Assembly (NCBI GenBank): GCA_024742875.1
Contig: JANSXP010000071.1
Span: forward strand, 1-36,552
Origin: Planctomycetaceae bacterium
Lineage (GTDB): Bacteria > Planctomycetota > Planctomycetia > Planctomycetales > Planctomycetaceae
Reading direction: 5' to 3'
Length of the DNA stretch: 36,552 bases
In this document: piece by piece, positions 1-7,766 of the stretch
Layout: every line of letters starts with the position of its first letter
How positions within the stretch are numbered: the stretch's first letter is position 1
The notes under the pieces: generated by a model
Database searches by the model: none
What the model was told of the DNA's origin: nothing
The model's input: the letters and a program-made list of their open reading frames with translations, nothing else
Made by a program: the position numbers and the translations under genes

Positions 1-1311
1 GGGCTGGTTCATCGCATATCGCCCCTGGGCTGTGATTTGTACCTGCTCTCCGGCCTGCATCTGCAGACCCGTGGACGTCCAGCCGGCATCGGGGCGAATC
101 GTCAAACTGCGCGATTTCTCGGAGTTTAGCGTCCAGCGGTCCGCAGGGATTCTGGAGAACTCTCGTTCAGATCGAAAACCGGATTCGAGCGATTCCACAA
201 ACAACAGCCAGTCCACAGCCAATGTTGATTTATGCTGCTGCAGAAAACTGCGGGCCGTCTGCAGAAAAGGAGCACGCTGCTGCCGCGTTCGAAACTCTGC
301 GAAGTCTTCAGCGTACTGGGGGTGATTTTGAAGCATCCAGCACACGGCCCACCACCAGGCGTAGTCCACATCCTGCTGTGAGTTAACGGACTCGCGCATG
401 ACCTGGTGGATCCGTGGGATTTGAGGCGGCTGGTCAGAACCGATTGACTCGGCATCGAGTCCAGCGACGCGCTGTAGTTCGGAGACCCGCCCCCAGCCTT
501 CGAACCCTTCGTAACTGCCTGGCATCACTGCGAAAGTGACGCTTCCGTCAACTTCCAGTCGATGCGTGGCGAAGTATTCGGCCATACCTTCAATGTACCA
601 CAGCGGAGGAATGTCCGTCATGCCCGACTCGCACGTCATGAAACAGTGAGTGAACTCATGCAGCAACAGATGGCGGCGATAGTAGGCGGTGTCGGGGTTG
701 TTCATCCAGAATCGATAGTTCACGTGTCGCCCGTGGCGAAATGTCAGTGCCGCCCCAGGCATCAGACCGATGGATGCAAAACGTGACGCATCCCCAATGA
801 GGTGGCCGGTGACCTGGAATTCGGAGCTGTCAGCCGCCGGCGGCAGCGGCCCCAGATCACGTTCCAGTTTGTCAAACAGACGATCCGCCAACTGACACAG
901 GCCCGCCGTTTCCTGTGGGGGCAGGTCGGTCAGCAATATCAGACGCCGACCGCGCTCCACACGAATTCCAGCTGCCTGCAGCCTTTGTTCGTTGATATCC
1001 GGACGATCATCGGGCAGTCGCCGCCGCGGGCCGGTCACGGTTTCTGCGATTTGTGGCTGTGACTTTGCGTGGGCAGGTGCTGTTGCCCGCTGTGGTTCTG
1101 TGCGTGTGTTGGCCTCGCTGTGCGCTGGCGGCTGTGGGACATCTTCCGAGGCATCTGCCGTGTCCGATGCGACCACGATGACCTCTTCGTCGACTGGGGT
1201 AGATGCAGCGGGCCGTCGTGATTCACTACATCCGATCAAAGCCAGCATTGAGACGATCAGCGTCAGCAGAACTGCCGCCGGCCGTCGCTGGAGGTGTTCG
1301 AGGTGACGCAC
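1..1311 (-). CDS. Lipoprotein with gluzincin-type metallopeptidase motif (3' end beyond window)
   Basis: The frame is open from a GTG at 1311 to the left window edge (437 codons, no stop). An AGGAG lies about 15 nt upstream of the GTG. The product begins with a basic stretch and a hydrophobic segment ending in the lipobox LIGC (Cys28), so it should be a lipid-anchored exported protein. A low-complexity linker rich in Ala, Thr and Pro follows. The key motif is HEFTH at residues 218-222, followed about 20 residues later by EGMAEY, the glutamate-bearing third zinc-ligand motif of gluzincin peptidases; DUF1570-like planctomycete proteins have the same arrangement. The visible C-terminal part looks beta-rich. 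It begins 26 bp after the stop of the esterase gene, so it is probably the last visible gene of that minus-strand operon. Zinc peptidase activity is inferred from the motif pair only; the substrate is unknown. Confidence 0.8.
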   Translation of the reverse strand, partial: MRHLEHLQRRPAAVLLTLIVSMLALIGCSESRRPAASTPVDEEVIVVASDTADASEDVPQPPAHSEANTRTEPQRATAPAHAKSQPQIAETVTGPRRRLPDDRPDINEQRLQAAGIRVERGRRLILLTDLPPQETAGLCQLADRLFDKLERDLGPLPPAADSSEFQVTGHLIGDASRFASIGLMPGAALTFRHGRHVNYRFWMNNPDTAYYRRHLLLHEFTHCFMTCESGMTDIPPLWYIEGMAEYFATHRLEVDGSVTFAVMPGSYEGFEGWGRVSELQRVAGLDAESIGSDQPPQIPRIHQVMRESVNSQQDVDYAWWWAVCWMLQNHPQYAEDFAEFRTRQQRAPFLQTARSFLQQHKSTLAVDWLLFVESLESGFRSEREFSRIPADRWTLNSEKSRSLTIRPDAGWTSTGLQMQAGEQVQITAQGRYAMNQP

Positions 1312-1337
1312 CGGGGGCCGGAGGCTCTCCTGGCACT

Positions 1338-2969
1338 TTACTTTCTGGTCTGTCGGAACATCCATGGAATCAGACCGTCGTTGTCGGTGTAGCTGGGAGT
1401 CCACGAATTGTGACCCACTCCGGGAAGTTCCACGTAAACCGGATTTCCACCGGCTTGTTTCAACGCTGCAACTGCCAGTCGACTGCGCTCAGTTGGTACA
1501 ACGCGATCGGCAGATCCATGGGCCACCCAGACGGGCATGTTCTTCAGGGCTGCGACGGCGTCGTTGTCAGCGCCACCGCAGATGGGCGCAACGGCAGCAA
1601 ACAACTCCGGGTGCCGGCAGCCCAAATCCCAACTGCCGTATCCGCCCATTGAGAGCCCTGTCAGGTACACCCGGTCAGGATCGATCGGGTAGTCATTGAG
1701 TGTCTGCTTGAGGATCTGCAAAGCGACCTGCATCTGATCTCCGGGCGACGGGGGAGATTTGTGGGTCCTGGCGGCACTCCAGTCGACCTCCACCCACTTG
1801 CGTCCCGTGCGACATTGCGGAGTCAGCACAAAACAGGGATAGCGTTCGCGATACTGTGGCTGTGCCATCAGCACGGGAAAATGAGTCAGTTGACGTTTGT
1901 TGTCACTGCCCCGCTCTCCAGCGCCGTGCAGAAACAGTATCAAGGGATACTTCTTTCCCTCTGTGATGCTGGACGGACTCATCAGTCGATAGTCAAATCG
2001 CTCGTCCGTGTAATCGCCGCCCGTGTGGCTGACGTGCAGGGCTTCATAGACATTCTCCGGGTCCACTGTGGCTGCAGCTTTGTCTGTTTTTCCCGTGACG
2101 TGGTCCCGCCACAGCCAGCGCAGGGAGTCTGGGAGTATTGCGCCGCCGTGCTTTTGACTGTGCGTCCCCTGCCCGGCCACAAACAGATAATCGTAGTTCA
2201 TGAACGCCAGGGCTTTGTCCATCTGCAGATTAGACAGCCACCAGTTGCCATGCTCATTGTCCAGATCGTTGGAGCCGTCCTGCAGATAAACGCGGATTGG
2301 TTTTGGCTCTGTCTTGCGAATCAGCGCCGGATAAACGTGGCCACCCCGGATGTTGGTGTAGCTGCCGATGTGGCTGAGCACTTTGCCAAACCACTCAGGA
2401 TGTTCCCAGGCAACCGTGAAAGCGCAGATGCCACCCGACGAGGCGCCGCAGATCGCGCGGTCGGCCGGGTCATCAGAGATGTTCAGTGCGAACTGTTCAA
2501 TCACATGTGGCATCAGTTCCCGCTGAATGAAGCGGGCGTATTGATCACTCAGCGTGTCGTATTCGAAACTGCGGTTGCTGGCCCGCCATCGATTTTTCGG
2601 CTGTTCACTGCCTTTGTGGCCGGGATTCACAAAAACGCAGATCGTCACCGGCAGTTCACCGCTGTGGATCAGGTTGTCGAAGACAACCGGGACACGCAGT
2701 TGTCCTGTGGGGCTGGCATAGGCGTGGCCATCCTGAAACACCATCAGGCAGGCGGGCTGTGTGCCATCGTACTGTGCGGGAATATACACCTGGTATTCGC
2801 GGGTTGTGCCCGCAAAGATGGTGCTTTCCCAGACATGCTTCGTCAGGCGACCCCGTGGAACACCGTCGGTTTGCTGCGAGAGTGGTCCCAGGGAATAGAC
2901 GGCATCCGGGTCTTCATCCGCAACTGCAGATGACAACATCAGGACTGTCACAAACGCGAGCAACTTCAT
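1338..2969 (-). CDS. Secreted bifunctional esterase with two alpha/beta-hydrolase domains
   Basis: 543 residues with an N-terminal signal peptide (first ~17 residues). Domain 1 (about 45-290) resembles the esterase D/enterochelin-esterase family: GASSGG gives nucleophile Ser177, an acidic DGSND lies near 231-235 and a histidine lies in the THSQKH segment (270-274). Domain 2 (about 320-540) is a phospholipase/carboxylesterase or dienelactone-hydrolase-like domain with HGAGERG (oxyanion region, ~348), GLSMGG (Ser440), GSADRVV (Asp488) and GVGHNSW (His520). Both triads look complete, so two ester-hydrolysing sites on one exported chain are likely. Feruloyl or acetyl esters on polysaccharides are plausible substrates by family, but nothing here fixes the substrate. 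It lies 38 bp downstream of the tandem protease gene on the same strand. Confidence 0.88.
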   Translation of the reverse strand: MKLLAFVTVLMLSSAVADEDPDAVYSLGPLSQQTDGVPRGRLTKHVWESTIFAGTTREYQVYIPAQYDGTQPACLMVFQDGHAYASPTGQLRVPVVFDNLIHSGELPVTICVFVNPGHKGSEQPKNRWRASNRSFEYDTLSDQYARFIQRELMPHVIEQFALNISDDPADRAICGASSGGICAFTVAWEHPEWFGKVLSHIGSYTNIRGGHVYPALIRKTEPKPIRVYLQDGSNDLDNEHGNWWLSNLQMDKALAFMNYDYLFVAGQGTHSQKHGGAILPDSLRWLWRDHVTGKTDKAAATVDPENVYEALHVSHTGGDYTDERFDYRLMSPSSITEGKKYPLILFLHGAGERGSDNKRQLTHFPVLMAQPQYRERYPCFVLTPQCRTGRKWVEVDWSAARTHKSPPSPGDQMQVALQILKQTLNDYPIDPDRVYLTGLSMGGYGSWDLGCRHPELFAAVAPICGGADNDAVAALKNMPVWVAHGSADRVVPTERSRLAVAALKQAGGNPVYVELPGVGHNSWTPSYTDNDGLIPWMFRQTRK

Positions 2970-3007
2970 AATCGACCGGCCGGCTAAAGAAGGATAACGG
3001 CGGCAGC

Positions 3008-5005
3008 TTAGTTGTCTGCCCTGGCCTTCTTTTTTAGCTCAGCCAGAACGGACTGTACAGCGTGGGCGGGGATCGCGTAGCTGACGATGCGTGCGGACCG
3101 CGAAATGTTCAGGCCAATGGCTTTGCCCGAGATGTCAAAGACAGGGCCGCCGCACTGGTTGGGAAACAGGTCAGTGTCGTGCTGAATGACTTCCGGAAAA
3201 CCGGAGTTGTGAGCGCTGGCGTACTTGCCAAGGTTTTCTGTTTCCCGATAGCGATCCAGCATCACGTCGCTGCTGTCGGATACGAAACGAGGTGTCAGGA
3301 TGGTCTCCACCGTGCGAACCGTGTTGCCCCGGCGATAGCGAATGGTGACTTCGCCATTGGGGGGAATTCGCCCCACAGTGACGATCATCTGCTGCACGCT
3401 GCGAATTGTGACATCGTTAATCGTCAGGATGATGTCGTCTCTGAGCAGGCCCGCTCGCTCTGCGGCTCCGGTTGGCAGGACTGTCTGCACGGCCACGTTT
3501 TCGCCTTCCTGACGCAATTCGACCCCCAAAAAGCCGCGCTGGGAGGTGGGCAGCTTGCGATTGGCCACGCTGACAACGCCTGGCAAAATCGGCGTGCCGC
3601 GCGAATCCGTGGTCACAAGGATTGTGCCGACCGGCGGTGGAGGCTCGGTTGACCATTCCACAGGCGTCAGACCTTTGGCTTTGACCTTCAGCAGCATCAG
3701 ATCGAAGGAGCGGTCTGTCGCAATTTCCTCGATCTTCAATCGTCGCCCATCCGGCATGACGCAGTCCGGGTCGATCGTGTTTTCCAGTTCGCTGGCTTTG
3801 GTCAGGATGTAGCCATCCGATGATACAATGGTCCCCAGCGCAAGGGTCTCTCCGAACGCACGCAGTTGCACCACGCTGTCACCTGATCCAGCCACGACAG
3901 AATCGAAGTTCTGCATCTCGGAGGAACTGCGTTTCTCATAGTTGCCCACTTTTCGCAGTGCTGTGAGGCGGTTTCGCATTTCTCGAAACTGCTCTCGATT
4001 GCGCGGAAGTGTTTCTCGTACATTGTCCAGTTCTTCCTCTGTTGGAATCTGTCCGGTGGTGACTGTCGTTGTGCGGTCGCGACCGGCGCGAATGTAGCTG
4101 ACTTCGACAGCCTGCTCGGCGTCCAGTTCGCTCAGCAGCGTGCTCAGGCCCAAACCGTCGGCAAATCGCTGACCGTTAATGGCATTCAGCCGGTCGCCCG
4201 GTCGCAGGCCGGCTCGCCATGCCGGCGTACCCTGCCCAACGAAATCCACTTCGGGCTCAAAGCTGCTCCAGCGAATGCCAACGCCAAAGAACTGGCTGCT
4301 GACCAGTTCGTTATCGCGGGATCGCAATTCTCCCCAGGACTCCCCGCTTTCCATGCGATCGCCATCCCGTCGGAAGACGTCGATCGCAACATGACGGTTC
4401 TCCACAATCACCTCAGTGATCATGCTGTGGATGCCGATGAGTTTGCCGGACAGGTCAAACAGTGGTCCGCCGGAATCTCCCAGCACGATCGCGCAGTCAG
4501 AGACGACCGTCCGATAGCCCACAGACAGGATACGCCCCAGACGCAGCGGAGCCGGGCGTTTCATACTGAAACCACCCGGGTGACCCAGTGCAAAACACCA
4601 TTCGCCCCGTTCGAGGTTTTTCGATTCCCCCAGTTCCACGAATGGAAACTTGCCGTCGTTTTCACGGTAGGGACGCGTGATCTTCAGCATGGCAGCGTCC
4701 GCCGTACGGTTCATCCCCAGCACCCGGGCGGGGTAGATACTGCCGTCCGGAAAGACCACGCGAATCTGTGGGCGTCGTCTGCGACCAGACTCCACAACGT
4801 GGCTGGCGGTGAGCACCAGTCCGTCTTCGGAAACCACGACTCCGCTACCCGCTCCGTAGCCATCGTTTACGCTGACGAGCGCAGGGATGACTTTCTTCAT
4901 GGAAGCTTTGAGTGCGGCCTGTCGGAACTCCAGAGTCGCCTGATCCGCCTGAAGCGCGGGAATCAGCAGAAACAAACAGATGGGAAGTTTCAAAAGATGT
5001 TTCAT
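3008..5005 (-). CDS. Exported tandem trypsin-fold protein: active S1C protease + PDZ + degenerate protease with nested PDZ
   Basis: 665 residues with a signal peptide (about 1-20). The first S1C domain (40-210) has a full triad: TASHVV (His69), TADAAML (Asp103) and GDSGGP (Ser178). A PDZ domain follows at about 239-318 and a charged linker at 325-360. A second trypsin-like half starts near 373. Aligned on the first, its histidine position is Ser405 (LTKASEL), the aspartate is kept (FDLML, Asp435), and the serine is replaced by Cys618 (NQCGGP). A second PDZ-like segment (GFLGVEL to about 570) sits between the two beta-barrel halves of this degenerate domain rather than after it. Likely role: periplasmic quality control or a regulated protease whose second half is a scaffold or sensor. 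ATG at 5005 precedes a clear signal peptide. First gene of a probable minus-strand operon. Confidence 0.88.
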   Translation of the reverse strand: MKHLLKLPICLFLLIPALQADQATLEFRQAALKASMKKVIPALVSVNDGYGAGSGVVVSEDGLVLTASHVVESGRRRRPQIRVVFPDGSIYPARVLGMNRTADAAMLKITRPYRENDGKFPFVELGESKNLERGEWCFALGHPGGFSMKRPAPLRLGRILSVGYRTVVSDCAIVLGDSGGPLFDLSGKLIGIHSMITEVIVENRHVAIDVFRRDGDRMESGESWGELRSRDNELVSSQFFGVGIRWSSFEPEVDFVGQGTPAWRAGLRPGDRLNAINGQRFADGLGLSTLLSELDAEQAVEVSYIRAGRDRTTTVTTGQIPTEEELDNVRETLPRNREQFREMRNRLTALRKVGNYEKRSSSEMQNFDSVVAGSGDSVVQLRAFGETLALGTIVSSDGYILTKASELENTIDPDCVMPDGRRLKIEEIATDRSFDLMLLKVKAKGLTPVEWSTEPPPPVGTILVTTDSRGTPILPGVVSVANRKLPTSQRGFLGVELRQEGENVAVQTVLPTGAAERAGLLRDDIILTINDVTIRSVQQMIVTVGRIPPNGEVTIRYRRGNTVRTVETILTPRFVSDSSDVMLDRYRETENLGKYASAHNSGFPEVIQHDTDLFPNQCGGPVFDISGKAIGLNISRSARIVSYAIPAHAVQSVLAELKKKARADN

Positions 5006-5287
5006 AGTTCACCAGACTTGTTCTACGACGACACTCCACTCGCCCGTCAAAATTTTACGACGCCAATGGGCAGATTTTCCAGCGGTCAAAGAAAGGAAAC
5101 GTTCTTTCCACCACAACATAACGCGGCGAAATGGAGTTTTCGCAACAACCCGATGGCGTGACGAATGCCGAGCGGAAAACAAACCAGACGTTTGCCTGCG
5201 GATGACTGATTCTGGCTTGTTATAGCCGGCAACAACTGATTGACTCCTGGGATAACACCGGAATTCCCCGCGAGGCGTCGCAGCAAA

Positions 5288-7582
5288 ATGCTGATTGTGA
5301 AGACACGATGGAAATGCATACCGTCAGTCGGCGGCTTTGTAAGAATTTTGTTTCTGGCGATTTTCTGCTTGCCTGACACTTCCCCGGCGCAGCTGAAATC
5401 GGGCAGTAGTAAACCGAAATCGCAATCATCCGCACCGCAGGTTTCCAGCGTTCCGGAACTGGCCGAAAGAATCAAGCAGTCACTCGTTTCTGTGAAAGTG
5501 GTTGGTCGTGACGGCAGGGATGCTTCCTTCGCCACAGGGTTTGTTATTTCTGAAGACGGATTGATCGCGACCGCCTTCCATTCGATTGCCAAGGGGTACG
5601 GCGTGGCTGTGATCGGACCTGCTGATCAACAGTTGCGTGTGACCGAGATCTACGCGCGCCTGCCGGCTGCTGATCTGGTCGTGCTAAAGGTGGACGCGGA
5701 CAGTCTGTCACCTCTTACCTTTCGTGATGCCCGACCACCTGATGGTCTGGATGTCGTTGCGGTGGGACATCCTCGTGGTAAACGCAACAGCGTGGTTCGC
5801 GGCGTGCTGTCACGTCGGGAGACCATTGATGATCTGGAAATGCTGCAGCTGTCGCTGCCCGTTGAACGTGGCAGCAGCGGTGAACCCGTGGTTGACCGGG
5901 AAGGGCGTGTGATCGGCGTCGTGACGCTCAAGTCATCTGTGCAGGAAAACACAGGTTATGCAGTGCCGGTTAAGCATCTGCGACGAATGCTGGCCGATCC
6001 GGTGCCCATTCCCATCGATCGCTGGGAGACGATCGGGCGTCTGGATGCAGCGCGATGGCAGGTGAAGTGGGACGCCAACTGGCGGCGGAGGGGGACTGGT
6101 GTGGCCGTGGATGGATACGGCAAGTCATTCGGTGGACGGTCTCTCTGTCTGTGGCAGCCGAAAGTCCCGGAACAAAAGTTCGAACTGCAGGTCGATCTCC
6201 GGCTGGAAAACGAAGACGGGGCGGCCGGACTGATCTTCTGCAGTGACGGTGGCGATCGGCACTTCGGCTTTTATCCCAGCGCGGGGCGAATGCGGGTGAC
6301 CCGTTTTAGCGGGCCGACGGTCAACTCATGGACCATTCTTAAGAACGACCCCCAGCGTGCCTGGCAACCGGGAGAATGGAACACACTCAAGGTTCGTGGC
6401 GACGGGGCGAAATTCACCTTTTGGCTCAATGGTGAGCAGATCTATCAGGTGGTCGATGATCGCCTCGCTGGTGGTCAGGTGGGGCTGGCCGCGTTTCGAG
6501 GAACGCAGGCGCAGTTTCGCCGCTTTCAGGTCGCATCCTCAATCCCCGATCTCCTGCCGGACGCCACCACACAGCAGGCGATCACGGACATTCTCGGCGG
6601 TGTGCGCAGCGAACGACCGGCGGGGCAGAAGCTGGTCGATCGGCTGCGACCTTATCAGCGGTTTGCTGCCCGATCACTGGAACACAGGGCCCGCGACCTT
6701 GAGCGTCAGGCCGAACAGATCCGACGTCTGGCTGCGGACGTTCATGCTGATCAGGTTCAGCAGCAGTTGCTGGAGACGCTCAATCCGACAGGCGATGAAC
6801 GGTCCTCGCCAAATCTGCTGCAGGCGGCGCTGCTGGTGGCCAGGCTCGACAACCCGGACGTGGATGTTCAGGCCTATGAGGAGAAAGTGGACGCCATCGC
6901 AGGACAGATTCGAGCGACACTGCCGCCAGACGCCGATCGGCAGCGGCGTGTCGACGCTCTGGATGAAATGATGTTCCGACAACTGGGCTATCGGGGCAGT
7001 CGCTTTGAATACTACTCCCAGGCCAACTCCTATCTCAATCAGGTGATCGATGACCGAGAAGGGCTGCCGATCGCTCTGTGCGTGCTTTACATAGAACTGG
7101 GCAGGCGACTGGATGTGCCAATGGAAGGACTCGGGCTACCAGGGCATTTTGTTGTCCGTATTCCCGGCGAAGGTGAGACGACCGCGACGTTTGTGGATGT
7201 CTTTCACCAGGGGAAACGGATGTCGCGAGACGACATAGAGACTCTCATCGCAGACCGGGCTCGGATGTCACCCACGTATTTTGAGGCTCAGTCGGCGGCC
7301 CGGATTGTGGAACGGATGCTCCGCAATCTTCTGGGACTTGCTGAGGAGAACCAGGCGGATGATGACATCTTCCGTTATGTGGAGACTCTCGCCGCTCTCA
7401 ACTCTTCTGAGCCGGAGTACCGAGCCAAACGCATGATGATCCGCGCTCAGACCGATCGTCTGAGTGAAGCAATTGATGACGTGAACTGGTTTATCGGCAA
7501 CGAAGCATTTGGCGCGGATCTCGATCAGTTCTATGAACTGCGGGCGGAATTCGAACGCCGACGCGATCTGCAGAATCGCTGA
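5288..7582 (+). CDS. Secreted trypsin-like / LamG-like / SirB1-family fusion protein
   Basis: I chose the ATG at 5288 (764 residues) over a TTG 48 nt upstream because it follows a GAGG and starts directly before the signal sequence. Domain order: signal peptide (~1-35); trypsin-like S1C domain (about 55-240) with TAFHSI (His98), ADLVVL (Asp129) and RGSSGEP (Ser197); a jelly-roll domain of the 3-keto-disaccharide-hydrolase/LamG type (about 264-416; FELQVDLRLENEDGAAG and GEWNTLKV are typical); then a SirB1-type transglutaminase-like domain (about 485-650) with GLPIALCVLYIELGRRLDV and GLPGHFVVR, which carry the Cys and His expected in this fold. The C-terminus looks like TPR-type helices, as in SirB1 proteins. 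The combination of protease, carbohydrate-binding-like and transglutaminase-like units on an exported chain is unusual. It is transcribed divergently from the tandem protease. Confidence 0.88.
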   Translation: MLIVKTRWKCIPSVGGFVRILFLAIFCLPDTSPAQLKSGSSKPKSQSSAPQVSSVPELAERIKQSLVSVKVVGRDGRDASFATGFVISEDGLIATAFHSIAKGYGVAVIGPADQQLRVTEIYARLPAADLVVLKVDADSLSPLTFRDARPPDGLDVVAVGHPRGKRNSVVRGVLSRRETIDDLEMLQLSLPVERGSSGEPVVDREGRVIGVVTLKSSVQENTGYAVPVKHLRRMLADPVPIPIDRWETIGRLDAARWQVKWDANWRRRGTGVAVDGYGKSFGGRSLCLWQPKVPEQKFELQVDLRLENEDGAAGLIFCSDGGDRHFGFYPSAGRMRVTRFSGPTVNSWTILKNDPQRAWQPGEWNTLKVRGDGAKFTFWLNGEQIYQVVDDRLAGGQVGLAAFRGTQAQFRRFQVASSIPDLLPDATTQQAITDILGGVRSERPAGQKLVDRLRPYQRFAARSLEHRARDLERQAEQIRRLAADVHADQVQQQLLETLNPTGDERSSPNLLQAALLVARLDNPDVDVQAYEEKVDAIAGQIRATLPPDADRQRRVDALDEMMFRQLGYRGSRFEYYSQANSYLNQVIDDREGLPIALCVLYIELGRRLDVPMEGLGLPGHFVVRIPGEGETTATFVDVFHQGKRMSRDDIETLIADRARMSPTYFEAQSAARIVERMLRNLLGLAEENQADDDIFRYVETLAALNSSEPEYRAKRMMIRAQTDRLSEAIDDVNWFIGNEAFGADLDQFYELRAEFERRRDLQNR

Positions 7583-7612
7583 GTGGCCGTCAGATTGTGA
7601 GACTGCCCACGT

Positions 7613-7666
7613 GGCCGCCGTAGAACACGGCCGCCGTTGAGCGGGGCCGCCGTTGAGCGGGGCCGG
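7613..7666. repeat. 16-bp tandem repeat, three copies
   Basis: Three 16-bp units occur at 7613-7628, 7629-7644 and 7645-7660, followed by the first bases of a fourth. The second and third copies are identical (GGCCGCCGTTGAGCGG); the first shares only its 5' half. The array lies between two convergent genes and is very GC-rich, so it may also form structures that help end transcription. Confidence 0.8.
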
Positions 7667-7766
7667 TCGGCGATACTGTGGCAACGTCAGGAAACGGGGA
7701 CGCCAGCAAGTGCCCCGCACACCTGACCACTTCTATCCGCTGACCGTGTCTGCAGCCGACTGTCGC

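Noticed and set aside
1761-2933. Long plus-strand frame of 390 codons opposite the double esterase
   Set aside because: The opposite strand encodes a protein with two intact hydrolase triads; this frame is its shadow and shows no family motif.
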